DNA of 64,000 bases. It comes from Aliivibrio sp. EL58. Its GTDB lineage: Bacteria > Pseudomonadota > Gammaproteobacteria > Enterobacterales > Vibrionaceae. Shown piece by piece: positions 31,355 through 40,698 of the stretch. Under the pieces are notes generated by a model. It did no database searches and had not been told where the DNA came from. It saw nothing but the letters and a program-made list of their open reading frames with translations. Both the position numbers and the translations under genes were made by a program. The DNA lies in contig NZ_OMPC01000009.1 in the NCBI RefSeq assembly GCF_900312675.1, forward strand, positions 1,267,531 through 1,331,530. Reading direction: 5' to 3'. Numbering within the stretch: position 1 is the first letter of the stretch; every line of letters begins with the position of its first letter.

Positions 31355-31732
31355 TTAGTGTTTATTACGGTAATCAGATACCGCTGCTTTAATCGCATCT
31401 TCCGCTAAGATTGAACAGTGAACTTTCACTGGTGGTAATTCTAGCTCTTCAGCGATTTCAGCATTTTTAAGCGCTGCTGCTTCGTCTAATGTTTTACCTT
31501 TAACCCACTCAGTAACTAGTGAGCTTGATGCGATTGCTGAACCACAACCGTATGTTTTAAATTTTGCGTCTTCAATAATACCTTCTGGAGATACTTTGAT
31601 TTGCAATTTCATAACATCACCACACGCTGGTGCACCAACCATACCGCTACCAACTGATGGATCATCTTTTTCAAATGAACCAACGTTACGTGGATTTTCG
31701 TAGTGATCGATTACTTTTTCGCTATAAGCCAT
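31355..31732 (-). CDS. iscU: Iron-sulfur cluster scaffold IscU
   Basis: Scaffold on which [2Fe-2S] and [4Fe-4S] clusters are built from IscS sulfur. The three ligand cysteines are in GAPACGDV (about 37), YGCGSAIA (about 63) and VHCSILAED (about 106); the chaperone motif LPPVKVH is present. 125 residues. Start at 31732 (MAYSEKVIDHY) matches the family; an upstream in-frame extension lacks family similarity. Confidence 0.98.
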   Translation of the reverse strand: MAYSEKVIDHYENPRNVGSFEKDDPSVGSGMVGAPACGDVMKLQIKVSPEGIIEDAKFKTYGCGSAIASSSLVTEWVKGKTLDEAAALKNAEIAEELELPPVKVHCSILAEDAIKAAVSDYRNKH

Positions 31733-31764
31733 GATAAATACCTCTAAATTCTGGAACGTCCGTG

Positions 31765-32979
31765 TTAGTGGTGTGCCCACTCAACCGTGTTTAAGTCGAT
31801 GCCTTCTTTATACATATCCCATAATGGAGACATATCACGCAGTTTATTTACTGCTTGGCTAATTTGTGTGATTGCATGATCAATCTCTTCTTCCGTCGTA
31901 TAACGACCAAATGAGAAACGAATTGAACTGTGTGCTAGCTCATCATTTAGACCTAGCGCACGTAATACATACGATGGTTCAAGACTTGCTGACGTACATG
32001 CTGAACCCGAAGAAACCGCAAGATCTTTCAATGCCATTAGCAGTGATTCACCTTCAACAAATTCGAAGCTGATGTTTAAGTTATGTGGTACACGTTGGTC
32101 TAAATCACCATTAATATGTACAGCTTCCATATCTTTAACACCATCAAGAAGACGATCGCGCATTGCTAAACAATGGTCATAATCTTTTTGCATCTCTTCT
32201 TTTGCGATACGACACGCTTCACCCATGCCAACGATTTGATGAGTTGCTAATGTACCAGAACGGAAACCACGCTCATGACCACCACCGTGCATTTGTGCTT
32301 CTAAACGAATACGCGGTTTACGACGAACGTACAATGCGCCAATCCCTTTAGGACCATACATTTTATGAGCAGAAAGAGAAATTAAGTCCACTTTCATTTC
32401 TTGTACATCAAGAGGGATTTTACCTGCTGATTGTGCTGCATCAACATGGAAAATAATTTTACGTGAACGACAAAGCTCACCAATTGCTGTGATGTCTTGA
32501 ATCACACCAATTTCGTTGTTTACATGCATAATAGAAACAAGCACGGTGTCTTCACGCATCGCTGCTTCTAATTTAGCTAGGTCAACTAAACCATTAGATT
32601 CTGGATCTAGGTAAGTAACTTCATACCCTTCACGCTCAAGCTGACGGCACGGATCAAGAACTGCTTTATGCTCAGTTTTACAAGTAATTACGTGCTTGCC
32701 TTTCTTATGGTAGAAATGCGCAGCACCTTTAATTGCAAGGTTATCTGATTCTGTAGCGCCTGATGTAAATACGATCTCACGAGGATCAGCATTTAGTAGG
32801 CTAGCGATGTTGTCACGAGCTGTATCAACCGCTTCTTCAGCCTGCCAGCCGTAACGGTGCGAACGTGATGCTGGGTTACCAAAGCATCCATCCATTGTCA
32901 TATGTTGAACCATTTTATTCGCTACACGCTCATCAACAGGACAAGTCGCCGAATAATCAAAGTAAATTGGCAGTTTCAT
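31765..32979 (-). CDS. iscS: Cysteine desulfurase IscS
   Basis: PLP enzyme that takes sulfur from cysteine as a persulfide for Fe-S clusters, thiolated tRNA and cofactors. PLP lysine in [12 protein letters not shown] (about 206), persulfide cysteine in [14 protein letters not shown] (about 328), C-terminal WAHH that contacts IscU. 404 residues, as in E. coli. The ATG at 32979 has GGAG seven bases upstream; the ATG at 32985 abuts it. Confidence 0.98.
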   Translation of the reverse strand: MKLPIYFDYSATCPVDERVANKMVQHMTMDGCFGNPASRSHRYGWQAEEAVDTARDNIASLLNADPREIVFTSGATESDNLAIKGAAHFYHKKGKHVITCKTEHKAVLDPCRQLEREGYEVTYLDPESNGLVDLAKLEAAMREDTVLVSIMHVNNEIGVIQDITAIGELCRSRKIIFHVDAAQSAGKIPLDVQEMKVDLISLSAHKMYGPKGIGALYVRRKPRIRLEAQMHGGGHERGFRSGTLATHQIVGMGEACRIAKEEMQKDYDHCLAMRDRLLDGVKDMEAVHINGDLDQRVPHNLNISFEFVEGESLLMALKDLAVSSGSACTSASLEPSYVLRALGLNDELAHSSIRFSFGRYTTEEEIDHAITQISQAVNKLRDMSPLWDMYKEGIDLNTVEWAHH

Positions 32980-33010
32980 TTTCATCTCCGAGAATACAGA
33001 CGTTTGACCG

Positions 33011-33517
33011 TCAAAGGCGGACATTAACACCCACAGAATTTATTATTTTAGAACCCGTTGCTAACCCATTATTTAAGGCTGCATCGATATTTTGTCTATC
33101 TGATACTTGTTGAACTTCATTGTCGACCATCAGTTCACCAAGTGTAATTCCATCTAAAAAGCTACTAATACGTGAACTTAAATCACGCCACAAGGTATGC
33201 GTTAAACAACGAGTTCCACCTTGGCAGCCTTCTTTACCATGGCATTTGGTTGCATCAACCGATTCATCAACAGCAGAAATAACCATTCCTACCGCAATAT
33301 TATCAGCACTTAATCCTAAGCGATAACCACCACCAGGACCTCTGACACTTGCAACCAAGCCAGCTTTACGTAATTTAGAGAATAATTGCTCAAGATAAGA
33401 TAATGAAATCCCTTGTCGCTCAGATATATCAGCAAGCGGTACAGGACCTTCTTTGGCATGCAGTGCAACATCAAGCATTGCTGTTACTGCATATCTTCCC
33501 TTTGAAGTTAATTTCAT
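33011..33517 (-). CDS. iscR: Fe-S cluster-responsive regulator IscR
   Basis: Rrf2-family regulator that, carrying a [2Fe-2S] cluster, represses the isc operon. N-terminal winged HTH ([20 protein letters not shown]), cluster cysteines in [13 protein letters not shown] (about 92, 98 and 104) and the adjacent His in LTHTLW. 168 residues. First gene of the operon; two type-1 operators sit just upstream, so autoregulation is expected. iscS starts 31 bases after its stop. Confidence 0.98.
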   Translation of the reverse strand: MKLTSKGRYAVTAMLDVALHAKEGPVPLADISERQGISLSYLEQLFSKLRKAGLVASVRGPGGGYRLGLSADNIAVGMVISAVDESVDATKCHGKEGCQGGTRCLTHTLWRDLSSRISSFLDGITLGELMVDNEVQQVSDRQNIDAALNNGLATGSKIINSVGVNVRL

Positions 33518-33561
33518 AAGTTACCTCATATCCACACTATTCGTATGGAATGAATCTTCCC

Positions 33562-33586
33562 ATACCTGACTGTTTTGGTCAAGTAT
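33562..33586 (-). promoter_or_regulatory. IscR type-1 operator, proximal
   Basis: 25-base site matching the type-1 consensus at about 24 of 25 positions by my count; on the minus strand it starts ATACTTGAC and ends AGTCAGGTAT. Located 45-69 bases upstream of the iscR start, overlapping the expected promoter. Confidence 0.85.
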
Positions 33587-33611
33587 TTAACCTAGTATTT
33601 TAGTCAGGTAT
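33587..33611 (-). promoter_or_regulatory. IscR type-1 operator, distal, abutting the first
   Basis: Second 25-base site directly adjacent to the first. Minus strand ATACCTGACTAAAATA matches the left two-thirds of the consensus well; the right part is degenerate. It reaches to two bases from the trmJ stop codon. Confidence 0.7.
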
Positions 33612-33613
33612 TA

Positions 33614-34351
33614 TTACTTGCTTATATTTTCGTCTTTCATGCTTCTTTCTACAGCAGTCAAGATCCCACGTAACGTACGTAATTCATGCGTTTCTGGACG
33701 AGCACGGTTAAACATACGACGCATTTTATTCATTACTTGGCCAGGGTGAGCCTTATTAATAAAGTCAGTCTCTGTCATCACTTTTTCAAGATGCTCATAG
33801 AATAGCTCTAACTCAAAATTTAAAGGGTATTCTGCTTCTTTTGATTCCCCTTTATATGCTTGACTATCTAACCAAGCAACTCGAGCTTCATAACTGATTG
33901 TTTGTACAGCCATCGCTAAGTTTAGTGAGCTGTACTCAGGATTTGCTGGGATACACACATGAAAATGACATTTCTGTAATTCTTCATTAGTCAATCCAAC
34001 TCTTTCTCTACCAAAAATAAATGCGATAGGGTGCGTTGGCGCTTCTTCAATCGCTTTAACGCCTGCTTCACGTGGTTCAAGCATTGGCCATTCAAGCGTT
34101 CTTGAGCGAGCACTAGAGCCAATAACCAAACCACAGTCTGAAATAGCTTCATCTAATGTATCAACAATACGAGCTCGATTCGCAATATCACTTGCGCCTG
34201 CTGCTAATGCAATGGCTTGGCCATCAACTTCACATTCTGGTGCTACTAATACCATATTAGTTAACCCCATTACTTTCATTGCGCGAGCTGCTGAACCAAT
34301 GTTTCCTGAGTGACTGGTACCAACAAGGACAATACGAATTCTATCTAACAT
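33614..34351 (-). CDS. trmJ: tRNA (cytidine/uridine-32-2'-O)-methyltransferase TrmJ
   Basis: SPOUT-class SAM-dependent methyltransferase acting on position 32 of the tRNA anticodon loop. Knot motifs [18 protein letters not shown] at the N-terminus and [33 protein letters not shown] near 108-155; basic C-terminal extension ([10 protein letters not shown]). 245 residues. Upstream of iscR and divergent from suhB, the conserved order in gammaproteobacteria. Confidence 0.96.
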   Translation of the reverse strand: MLDRIRIVLVGTSHSGNIGSAARAMKVMGLTNMVLVAPECEVDGQAIALAAGASDIANRARIVDTLDEAISDCGLVIGSSARSRTLEWPMLEPREAGVKAIEEAPTHPIAFIFGRERVGLTNEELQKCHFHVCIPANPEYSSLNLAMAVQTISYEARVAWLDSQAYKGESKEAEYPLNFELELFYEHLEKVMTETDFINKAHPGQVMNKMRRMFNRARPETHELRTLRGILTAVERSMKDENISK

Positions 34352-34511
34352 GTTATTTTTCCATCTGATGAAAAGAGCCGCCGGATACTATCATAAAGCA
34401 ATTACCCTTTCCTCTTTATATACCCGAGATTTTAACCTTGCCTCGCTTTTTTTATAATAAACCTACCAACTGAACAAAAAATAAACGCTTCCTTTTGATA
34501 ACTACTTTGTG

Positions 34512-34517
34512 TATACT
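34512..34517 (+). promoter_or_regulatory. Putative suhB promoter -10
   Basis: TATACT 42 bases before the suhB ATG, in the 207-base divergent region between trmJ and suhB; no clear -35. The rest of this region holds no other structure I can name. Confidence 0.4.
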
Positions 34518-34558
34518 CGCCGCGATTTCTGTTCTTTAACATCTTTTGGGATATAACT

Positions 34559-35362
34559 ATGCATCCAATGCTAAATATTGCTATACGTACTGCGCGTAAA
34601 GCCGGTGACTTTGTTGCTAAATCTTTTGAGCAAACTGACAAAATTGAAACAACAAAAAAAGGCAATAACGAGTTTATTACGAACATCGAAAACGATGCTC
34701 AATACATGCTTGTTGACATGATCAAGAAATCTTACCCTGATCACAGCATCATTTCTGAAGAGTCTGGCCTAATCGAAGGCAAAGACGCTGACGTTCAATG
34801 GATCATTGACCCATTAGATGGCACGACTAACTTCGTTAAAGGTATCCCACACTTCTCTATCTCTATTGCGGTTCGCATTAAAGGCCGTACAGAAGTGGCT
34901 TGTGTATACGATCCAATCCGTAATGAATTATTCACAGCTCAACGTGGTGCTGGTGCTCAACGCAACAACCAACGTGTTCGTGTTCAAGAATTAAAAGACA
35001 TGAACGAAACAATTCTTGCGACTGGTCTTCCATACCGTCAAAAACAACACGCAGCAAGCTACTCAAAAGTATTGAGCGCAATGTTTGTTGAATGTTCTGA
35101 TATCCGTAGCTCTGGTTGTCCTTCTCTAGATTTATGTTACCTAGCTGCAGCTCGCATCGATGGTTTCTTCGCTCTTGGCCTTAAGCCTTGGGAAATGGCA
35201 GCAGCAGACCTAATCGCTCGTGAATCTGGCGTTATCTGTACTGACTTCACTGGCAACACTGACTACATGAAAACTGGTAGCCTAGTAGCTGGTAGTCCAC
35301 GTATCGTTAAGTCTATGCTTAAGAAGATCCGTGAAAACGGCAGCGAAGCAATGGCTAAATAA
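34559..35362 (+). CDS. suhB: Inositol-1-monophosphatase / Nus factor SuhB
   Basis: Mg-dependent monophosphatase; in E. coli also a component of the rRNA antitermination complex. Metal-site motifs are EESG (about 67-70), DPLDGTTNFVKGIPHFSI (about 84-101) and WEMAAADLIARESG (about 212-225). 267 residues, as in E. coli. Weak ribosome binding site GGGATA. A strong bidirectional terminator follows. Confidence 0.97.
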   Translation: MHPMLNIAIRTARKAGDFVAKSFEQTDKIETTKKGNNEFITNIENDAQYMLVDMIKKSYPDHSIISEESGLIEGKDADVQWIIDPLDGTTNFVKGIPHFSISIAVRIKGRTEVACVYDPIRNELFTAQRGAGAQRNNQRVRVQELKDMNETILATGLPYRQKQHAASYSKVLSAMFVECSDIRSSGCPSLDLCYLAAARIDGFFALGLKPWEMAAADLIARESGVICTDFTGNTDYMKTGSLVAGSPRIVKSMLKKIRENGSEAMAK

Positions 35363-35403
35363 TCTTAATTGATTATCAAGATTTGAATTAAAAATCTTAA
35401 TTA

Positions 35404-35444
35404 AAAAAAGGGAAGTGAGTTTATCTCACTTCCCTTTTTTATTG
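35404..35444. terminator. Bidirectional terminator between suhB and truC
   Basis: GGGAAGTGAG-TTTAT-CTCACTTCCC perfect 10-bp stem flanked by A-run and T-run, between converging genes. Confidence 0.92.
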
Positions 35445-35460
35445 TCTTTAATCCAATGTT

Positions 35461-36246
35461 CTATAACTCAACATCCCAACCGAACTCGACCATTAACCTC
35501 TGCCATGTTTCATCAACACTTGCTTTTATTACTATGTTTTCATTCGTGATTGGATGAGTAAAACTCAACTCTGATGCATGTAATAACAAACGGTGGCTAT
35601 CCAAGTTCTCTTTAAATAATCGATTATGCTTACCATCACCATGACTCGTGTCCCCAACGATTGGATGACGTAAGTGTGCCATATGACGACGAAGCTGATG
35701 CTTTCTACCCGTATGAGGTTTAAGCTCCATTAAGCAATAACGACTGGTTGGAAATTTACCGGTTGAATAAGGTAACTCCACCTTAGCTAGTGGTTTATAT
35801 TCCGTTATAGCCTCTTTTGCTTCAACTTCTTTTGAGGCCTTTTTATCGGCTATTTTATCCAACTCTTTTTTAAGAGGATAATCTAACGTATCTGCCTCTT
35901 CTATCCATCCACGAACTATCGCATGATAGGTTTTCTTTATTTCTCGACTCGCAAATAGCGGCGAAACTTGAGCGGCAATCTCACTTGATAAAGCAAAGAA
36001 TAATATGCCTGATGTTGGTCTATCTAAACGGTGTAATGGAAAGACATGTTGACCAATTTGATCGCGTAATGTCTGCATGGCAAATACGGTTTCATGTTTA
36101 TCAAGCCACGAGCGGTGTACTAGCATTCCCGCAGGTTTGTTAATCGCAATTAAGTGCTCGTCACGATAAACAATCTCAAGCTCAATTGGCTCAACCTGCT
36201 CTTCTAATAACTCATCGTGAGTCACTGCGTTTTCTTCTGTATTCAC
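35461..36246 (-). CDS. truC: tRNA pseudouridine-65 synthase TruC
   Basis: RluA-family pseudouridine synthase that modifies U65 in some tRNAs. Catalytic Asp in HRLDRPTSG (about 72-80), with INKPAGMLVH and the C-terminal GRKHQLRRHMAHLRHPIVGD block. 261 residues, with a charged N-terminal extension of about 20 residues. One base after yqcC, the pair also found together in E. coli. Confidence 0.95.
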   Translation of the reverse strand: MNTEENAVTHDELLEEQVEPIELEIVYRDEHLIAINKPAGMLVHRSWLDKHETVFAMQTLRDQIGQHVFPLHRLDRPTSGILFFALSSEIAAQVSPLFASREIKKTYHAIVRGWIEEADTLDYPLKKELDKIADKKASKEVEAKEAITEYKPLAKVELPYSTGKFPTSRYCLMELKPHTGRKHQLRRHMAHLRHPIVGDTSHGDGKHNRLFKENLDSHRLLLHASELSFTHPITNENIVIKASVDETWQRLMVEFGWDVEL

Positions 36247-36247
36247 T

Positions 36248-36562
36248 TTATTTACCTAATGCATCAATGGCGTGGCATAAACGAACAATGTCAATGTAGC
36301 CATCAACATCTTTTAATGCTTCTTCAATATAAGGCGCAATCGAAAACCCTTTTGGCGTCGGTTGACCATGAGAAATTAGCTGATTCATTTTAGGGATGAA
36401 AATCCACTGTAGCCATTCCGTAGCAGATAAGGTGTCGATTGAAAAAGGTTCTGTACTTGATAAATCAGCTATCGATGGTGCTGTAATTTGCCAGTGCCCA
36501 TGATAGTCCAATTGTTGAGCTAACTGCTCTAGTAACTCTGATAATACTAACGATGCTGTCAT
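36248..36562 (-). CDS. yqcC: YqcC family protein (unknown function)
   Basis: Cytosolic protein of 104 residues matching E. coli YqcC in place and sequence (WLQWIFIPKMNQLI, PFSIDTL, FSIAPYIEEAL). Function unknown. Start at 36562 (ATG) fits the family N-terminus; a GTG at 36580 would add six residues, and neither start has a strong ribosome binding site. Located directly before truC. Confidence 0.88.
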   Translation of the reverse strand: MTASLVLSELLEQLAQQLDYHGHWQITAPSIADLSSTEPFSIDTLSATEWLQWIFIPKMNQLISHGQPTPKGFSIAPYIEEALKDVDGYIDIVRLCHAIDALGK

Positions 36563-36664
36563 AACCGATTGAACTCGCACTCTCTGATACTTTTAATGAC
36601 AAAGGATACCATCTTATCAAGGCTTGGGTATAATCACGATATTAACCATAGAATAAGACATATC

Positions 36665-37702
36665 ATGGACCAGATTTATACGCTTAGCCAACTGATACAA
36701 CAATCAGACTGTGAATACACAATTTATGATTTAGGTCGTCGTGTACAACCTATTTCAAATAAACAATTTGAATCCATAGAAGCGGCTCAGCAACCTTATC
36801 CTTATCCTCTTCAACGTCATGCTCATTTAGCAATTGCGTATTGGAATAAAAGTAAACAACCTTGGATTTGGTTTTTAAAACTTCCTTTAGATGAACGCGG
36901 TTTATTACAACAAGGTGATATCGGTAACTTTATTAAATATGTTGTTGAAGCTATTGGCGTATCATTAAGTGGCGATCTAAACGAAGAGCAACAACAAAAG
37001 CTTTCAAGTAACCCATACACGTTTAAGCCTAAAGATGACAAGATGGCCATGTTTCACAGTGTATTACGTACCACGCTGAAACAGCCTATGAGTCAGTATT
37101 ACGAGCATGCTCAAACTTACCTCTCTGGTAATAATGGTTGGGATAACTGGCAGTTTGTTGGGGTGCAGGGCTTAGCGGATGTCTGTGCAAATCTTGATAA
37201 AGAAAATAATGGCGTTGCATTACGTAAAGCATTACCGCATTTACCCACTACGGTTTTATATGCAACTCTTGGCTGTTTAGAGCACATTGAGCTGCCAGAG
37301 AAGTTAGCGCTAAAACAGCAAGAAATCATTAGCGATCTTTGTAGTGATGATGGTACTGATCTATTTTTACTATCTGCACATATTCGTGCTCTTTCTGGTG
37401 CGGAAACAAAAATCTTATCTCAAGCATTAACTCAAATTTTATCGAGTGAACGTTTAAGTCACCCTGAAGTATTGGTAGCGATTGCTGGTCGTTGCTGGAC
37501 AGGATTAGAAGATATAGCGACTGCGAATTTATTTTTACTTCGTTTAGCTCAAACGGGCGATCAGCAACTGTTCAACCAGCTGTTTTCCGATTTAGTAATG
37601 CAACCTAAATTACGTATGTGCATGCTACAGATCCTTCATGGTGAAGCGGATCCAAAACTAGCAGACGCACTATTAACTTTACAGCAAACCACCAAGAGCT
37701 AA
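36665..37702 (+). CDS. DUF3549 family protein
   Basis: Protein of 345 residues with no signal peptide or membrane segment; it looks helical, possibly built of HEAT-like repeats in the second half. The N-terminus (YTLSQLIQQSDCEYTIYDLGRR) and the PWIWFLKLPLDERGLLQ block match DUF3549 of vibrios as I remember it. Function unknown. Start at 36665 chosen over 36569 because the longer form overlaps the divergent yqcC start and lacks family similarity. Four bases before the DUF3301 gene, so an operon. Confidence 0.82.
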   Translation: MDQIYTLSQLIQQSDCEYTIYDLGRRVQPISNKQFESIEAAQQPYPYPLQRHAHLAIAYWNKSKQPWIWFLKLPLDERGLLQQGDIGNFIKYVVEAIGVSLSGDLNEEQQQKLSSNPYTFKPKDDKMAMFHSVLRTTLKQPMSQYYEHAQTYLSGNNGWDNWQFVGVQGLADVCANLDKENNGVALRKALPHLPTTVLYATLGCLEHIELPEKLALKQQEIISDLCSDDGTDLFLLSAHIRALSGAETKILSQALTQILSSERLSHPEVLVAIAGRCWTGLEDIATANLFLLRLAQTGDQQLFNQLFSDLVMQPKLRMCMLQILHGEADPKLADALLTLQQTTKS

Positions 37703-37706
37703 TGAT

Positions 37707-38015
37707 ATGGATAATCTTTTTGCGATACTTGGCTTAACCTTTTTCTGTTTTCTTTTTTGGCAACAAAGAAGACAATCAGAATACGCACATCAAGCTATCC
37801 AGCAATACTGTAAAAAAATGGAGTTGCAACTATTAAGTGTAGCAAGAGGATCATATGGCTTTCGCTTACCAAGTGGAAAGAAACGCTTATATACCATGTA
37901 TGAATTTGAATTTTCTTCTGTTGGTGATGATCACTATACGGGCAAATTGATCATGGTAGGCTTTAAAGCGGCAAAGTTTAATTTACCTCCATATCGTATG
38001 GCAGAAGAATATTAA
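37707..38015 (+). CDS. DUF3301 family membrane-anchored protein
   Basis: 102-residue protein with one N-terminal transmembrane segment (about 4-19, LFAILGLTFFCFLFW) followed by QQRR and a soluble domain with GSYGFRLPSGKKRLYTMYEFEFSS. Matches DUF3301, common next to DUF3549 in gammaproteobacteria; function unknown. A terminator-like hairpin follows. Confidence 0.85.
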   Translation: MDNLFAILGLTFFCFLFWQQRRQSEYAHQAIQQYCKKMELQLLSVARGSYGFRLPSGKKRLYTMYEFEFSSVGDDHYTGKLIMVGFKAAKFNLPPYRMAEEY

Positions 38016-38030
38016 GTGCTTTAATGAAAA

Positions 38031-38072
38031 TTGAGCAGGCCCATAATGTTGCAGCCTGCTCAATTCCCCCCT
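38031..38072. terminator. Hairpin between DUF3301 gene and porin gene
   Basis: TTGAGCAGGC / GCCTGCTCAA perfect 10-bp stem with 13-base loop, tail TTCCCCCCTTATTTTA on the plus strand. Likely ends the plus-strand operon and perhaps the converging porin transcript. Confidence 0.65.
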
Positions 38073-38090
38073 TATTTTATACTCTTTCTC

Positions 38091-39368
38091 TTACCACCAA
38101 GCTTCCCACATAGCACCAACAGCAAAGGTATCTTGTTTACCCGTTTCTCCACGAGTTAAATCAACCTCTGTATTTGAATCACCCACCGTTGCATAAAGTC
38201 TCAGCATTGGGCGTGCACCTGAATCCATATCAAAGCTAATATTTTGAGATAGCGTTACTTTCCATGCATCGTTTTGTCCGCTTTGATTATCAAAATCAAC
38301 TAATGAATATCCCGCTTCTAACCAAGTAGAGTGAATACTGTTCCATGCATAGGTTGGGCGCACAATTGCACTGTAGTTCGCACGATCATCTTGACTGGCA
38401 TTTTTATCTTCTAGTGACTGGTAGCCAACTAAATATTCAATATTAGTTTGATTACTCATCACTAGCTTACCTTCTAATTGCATTAGTAAAGTAGAAAGGT
38501 CTTCTGTTTTATTAAAGATATTATTATCGACATTATTGCCATAGCGAGTCACAAATTTGTTACTTAACATTCCAACACTATGATTTAATTCAATTGCTAG
38601 TTGATAGGAATCAATATCATCCACATAACACTGTTTAGCTACCCCCGTACCCGTACAAGTTTCGGTATCCTTGTCGGTTTCAGTATTTTTAGAGGAAAAG
38701 CCATAGTTTGCGTAAAAAGAAAGGTCTAGAGCACCTGTTAAATTAATATCATGCAATTTAGAAGTAATCGCATAGTTTCCGCTATCGCCTGTACCGCCAT
38801 TCTCATCAACTTGTGCTACCGCAGCCATATCGAATTTTACACTTCCAAATTCAAGATTTTTAATACCAGCACCTTGAGCATCATTCTGCATCCAGAAATA
38901 ATCGTTCAACCCTGTTTGAGGTCGGTTGTGGAAATCTCGGCCAGCCCAAATATAAGCATTAGGTTGTGATTCAAAAACATTCGTAGCCCCCGCATAGAAT
39001 TTCTTCAAACCAACGTCATCACCCCAATGCTCTAGCATTAATACAACATCCCAAATCGTACCATTATCTGATACAAACCCTTTGGCAAATTGAAACTCAC
39101 CACCATTACCTTCATTCCCCAAACGCCCAGTAGCATTTCCAATTAATTGCCCATCAGCAGAAACGTACTTTTCTACATCATCTGAGAAATGGAAACCATA
39201 ACGAGCATACCCAGAAAAAATGATTCCATCAGGAATGTCTGTTGCTGGTGAAATAACTAACGGTTGCTGATCATCTACTTGAATATTATCTAATGGATCT
39301 GTTTCGGCCAAAATATAAGGTGATGTAAATGTTGCCGCAACAGCAAAAGCGATAGGTAATAATTTCAT
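38091..39368 (-). CDS. LamB-type carbohydrate porin (beta-glucoside specific, inferred)
   Basis: Outer-membrane beta-barrel of the maltoporin/ScrY/BglH class. Signal peptide of 21 residues (MKLLPIAFAVAATFTSPYILA), then FSGYARYGFHFS, the WAGRDFHNRP segment and a C-terminal aromatic AMWEAWW, all typical of LamB-like porins. 425 residues. Lies downstream of the LacI regulator at the end of the cellobiose PTS cluster, so it likely admits beta-glucosides. It has a separate 255-base upstream region and hence probably its own promoter. Confidence 0.87.
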   Translation of the reverse strand: MKLLPIAFAVAATFTSPYILAETDPLDNIQVDDQQPLVISPATDIPDGIIFSGYARYGFHFSDDVEKYVSADGQLIGNATGRLGNEGNGGEFQFAKGFVSDNGTIWDVVLMLEHWGDDVGLKKFYAGATNVFESQPNAYIWAGRDFHNRPQTGLNDYFWMQNDAQGAGIKNLEFGSVKFDMAAVAQVDENGGTGDSGNYAITSKLHDINLTGALDLSFYANYGFSSKNTETDKDTETCTGTGVAKQCYVDDIDSYQLAIELNHSVGMLSNKFVTRYGNNVDNNIFNKTEDLSTLLMQLEGKLVMSNQTNIEYLVGYQSLEDKNASQDDRANYSAIVRPTYAWNSIHSTWLEAGYSLVDFDNQSGQNDAWKVTLSQNISFDMDSGARPMLRLYATVGDSNTEVDLTRGETGKQDTFAVGAMWEAWW

Positions 39369-39590
39369 TGTAATTCCTTTAATCTATTTAAATAATAGTT
39401 TCAAATTTTCATAATATTATCGATTTATAAATACCGACTCATTAATGAACTATTTTAATTATTCACTTTCAAACAAATATTATTCAACTACAATTAATTT
39501 CAAACATTAACCTGATCACGCATGTTTTATATTTATATATATTTTATTTTTAGATTTATTTTCAATATTAAAAACAAGTATTCGACATAT
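39369..39590. other. AT-rich upstream region of the porin gene
   Basis: About 220 very AT-rich bases between the porin start and the LacI terminator. No copy of the cel operator (AACCGGTT) is present. A CRP-like half-site (GCGTGATCA on the minus strand near 39506-39514) is the only recognisable element. Confidence 0.4.
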
Positions 39591-39622
39591 AAAAGGGTTA
39601 CATTTAAAATAACCCTTTTATA
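39591..39622 (-). terminator. Terminator of the cel operon after the LacI gene
   Basis: AAAAGGGTTA / TAACCCTTTT perfect 10-bp stem touching the LacI stop region; the stem itself ends in TTTT on the minus strand. Confidence 0.65.
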
Positions 39623-39623
39623 T

Positions 39624-40628
39624 TTACTTAAGTTTACAACTAGAATCTCGAACAATTAACTTACCTTTTAATATTTCAGTTGTTGGTTTAACTTCTTTAT
39701 CTGATATTAATTTTAAAGCTTTGTTCATTGCTAATTGAGTTATCTCTTGAATTGGTACATTAATTGTTGTTAATGCGGGAGATAAAAAAGCAGAAATCTC
39801 ATCATTATCAATACCCACAATAGAAATATCTTCAGGAATGCGGATATTCATCTCTTTTAATGCTTTAATCGCCCCTAGTGCTAAATGATCATTAAAACAA
39901 AAAATAGCGGTAATATCTCGTGAACGCTTAAGCAATTCCTTACATGCTTGGTATCCATCTTCTAACTTACCATTTTTTATAATAATTAAGTTCTCATCAT
40001 CATTAATACCATGTTTTGTAAGCGTTTCTTTCGCTCCTTTTAAGCGAATTTGCCCAGTACTTGAACCCTGATTAAGGGTAATCATTGCTATTTTTTTATG
40101 GCCTAATTCAATAAGATGCTCAATGGCCATTTGGCTTGCATCATATTGATCAAAAGCCACTGCATGCCCTAGCCCATCAGGTAACGTTCGGTTAATAACA
40201 ACAAGTGGGATAAGCAATTTCTTTTGAATATCACAATAATCATCAGCCGTCATAGTACGACTATAAATTAAAATAGCATCGCACTTTCTTGCTACTAATG
40301 AATTGATGGCTTCAATTTCAGTTTCAAGTTGGTTATGACCATCAGTAACAATTAACTGTTTTCCTGATTCTTCTGCAATTCTTGTCGCCTCTTTGAGTAA
40401 AATACCAAAATAATAACCATCAAAGAAAGACACAATAAGGCCAATACTATTCGAACTATTTGTTGCCAATGCTTGAGCTACGAGGCTCGGTTTATAGTTC
40501 AATGTTTCCATTGCATCAAAAATCAGTTTTTTTGTTTCTTCTTTTACTGGTCCTTTCCCATTCATTACTCGAGAAACGGTTGCTTTAGAGACACCAGCAA
40601 GCTTACATACGTCATTGATTGTTGCCAT
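39624..40628 (-). CDS. LacI-family transcriptional regulator of the beta-glucoside cluster
   Basis: 334-residue LacI/GalR regulator. HTH at residues 1-22 (MATINDVCKLAGVSKATVSRVM) and hinge with YKPSLVAQALA near 49-59. The periplasmic-binding-like sensor domain includes AIFCFNDHLALGAIKAL and ISIVGIDNDEISAFLSPALTTI. Start at 40628 chosen for GAGG six bases upstream. Last gene of the cel operon. The 35-bp inverted repeat before the IIC gene is its likely operator. The inducer is inferred, probably a beta-glucoside or its phosphate. Confidence 0.92.
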   Translation of the reverse strand: MATINDVCKLAGVSKATVSRVMNGKGPVKEETKKLIFDAMETLNYKPSLVAQALATNSSNSIGLIVSFFDGYYFGILLKEATRIAEESGKQLIVTDGHNQLETEIEAINSLVARKCDAILIYSRTMTADDYCDIQKKLLIPLVVINRTLPDGLGHAVAFDQYDASQMAIEHLIELGHKKIAMITLNQGSSTGQIRLKGAKETLTKHGINDDENLIIIKNGKLEDGYQACKELLKRSRDITAIFCFNDHLALGAIKALKEMNIRIPEDISIVGIDNDEISAFLSPALTTINVPIQEITQLAMNKALKLISDKEVKPTTEILKGKLIVRDSSCKLK

Positions 40629-40698
40629 TGAAGCCCTCAAAAATATGTATATGAAATTAGCGTAATAATATCTAAGTTATTACGCTAAATACACTTTA

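Noticed and set aside
39500..39520. CRP site upstream of the porin gene
   Set aside because: Only a half-site with a poor second half; not enough to call.
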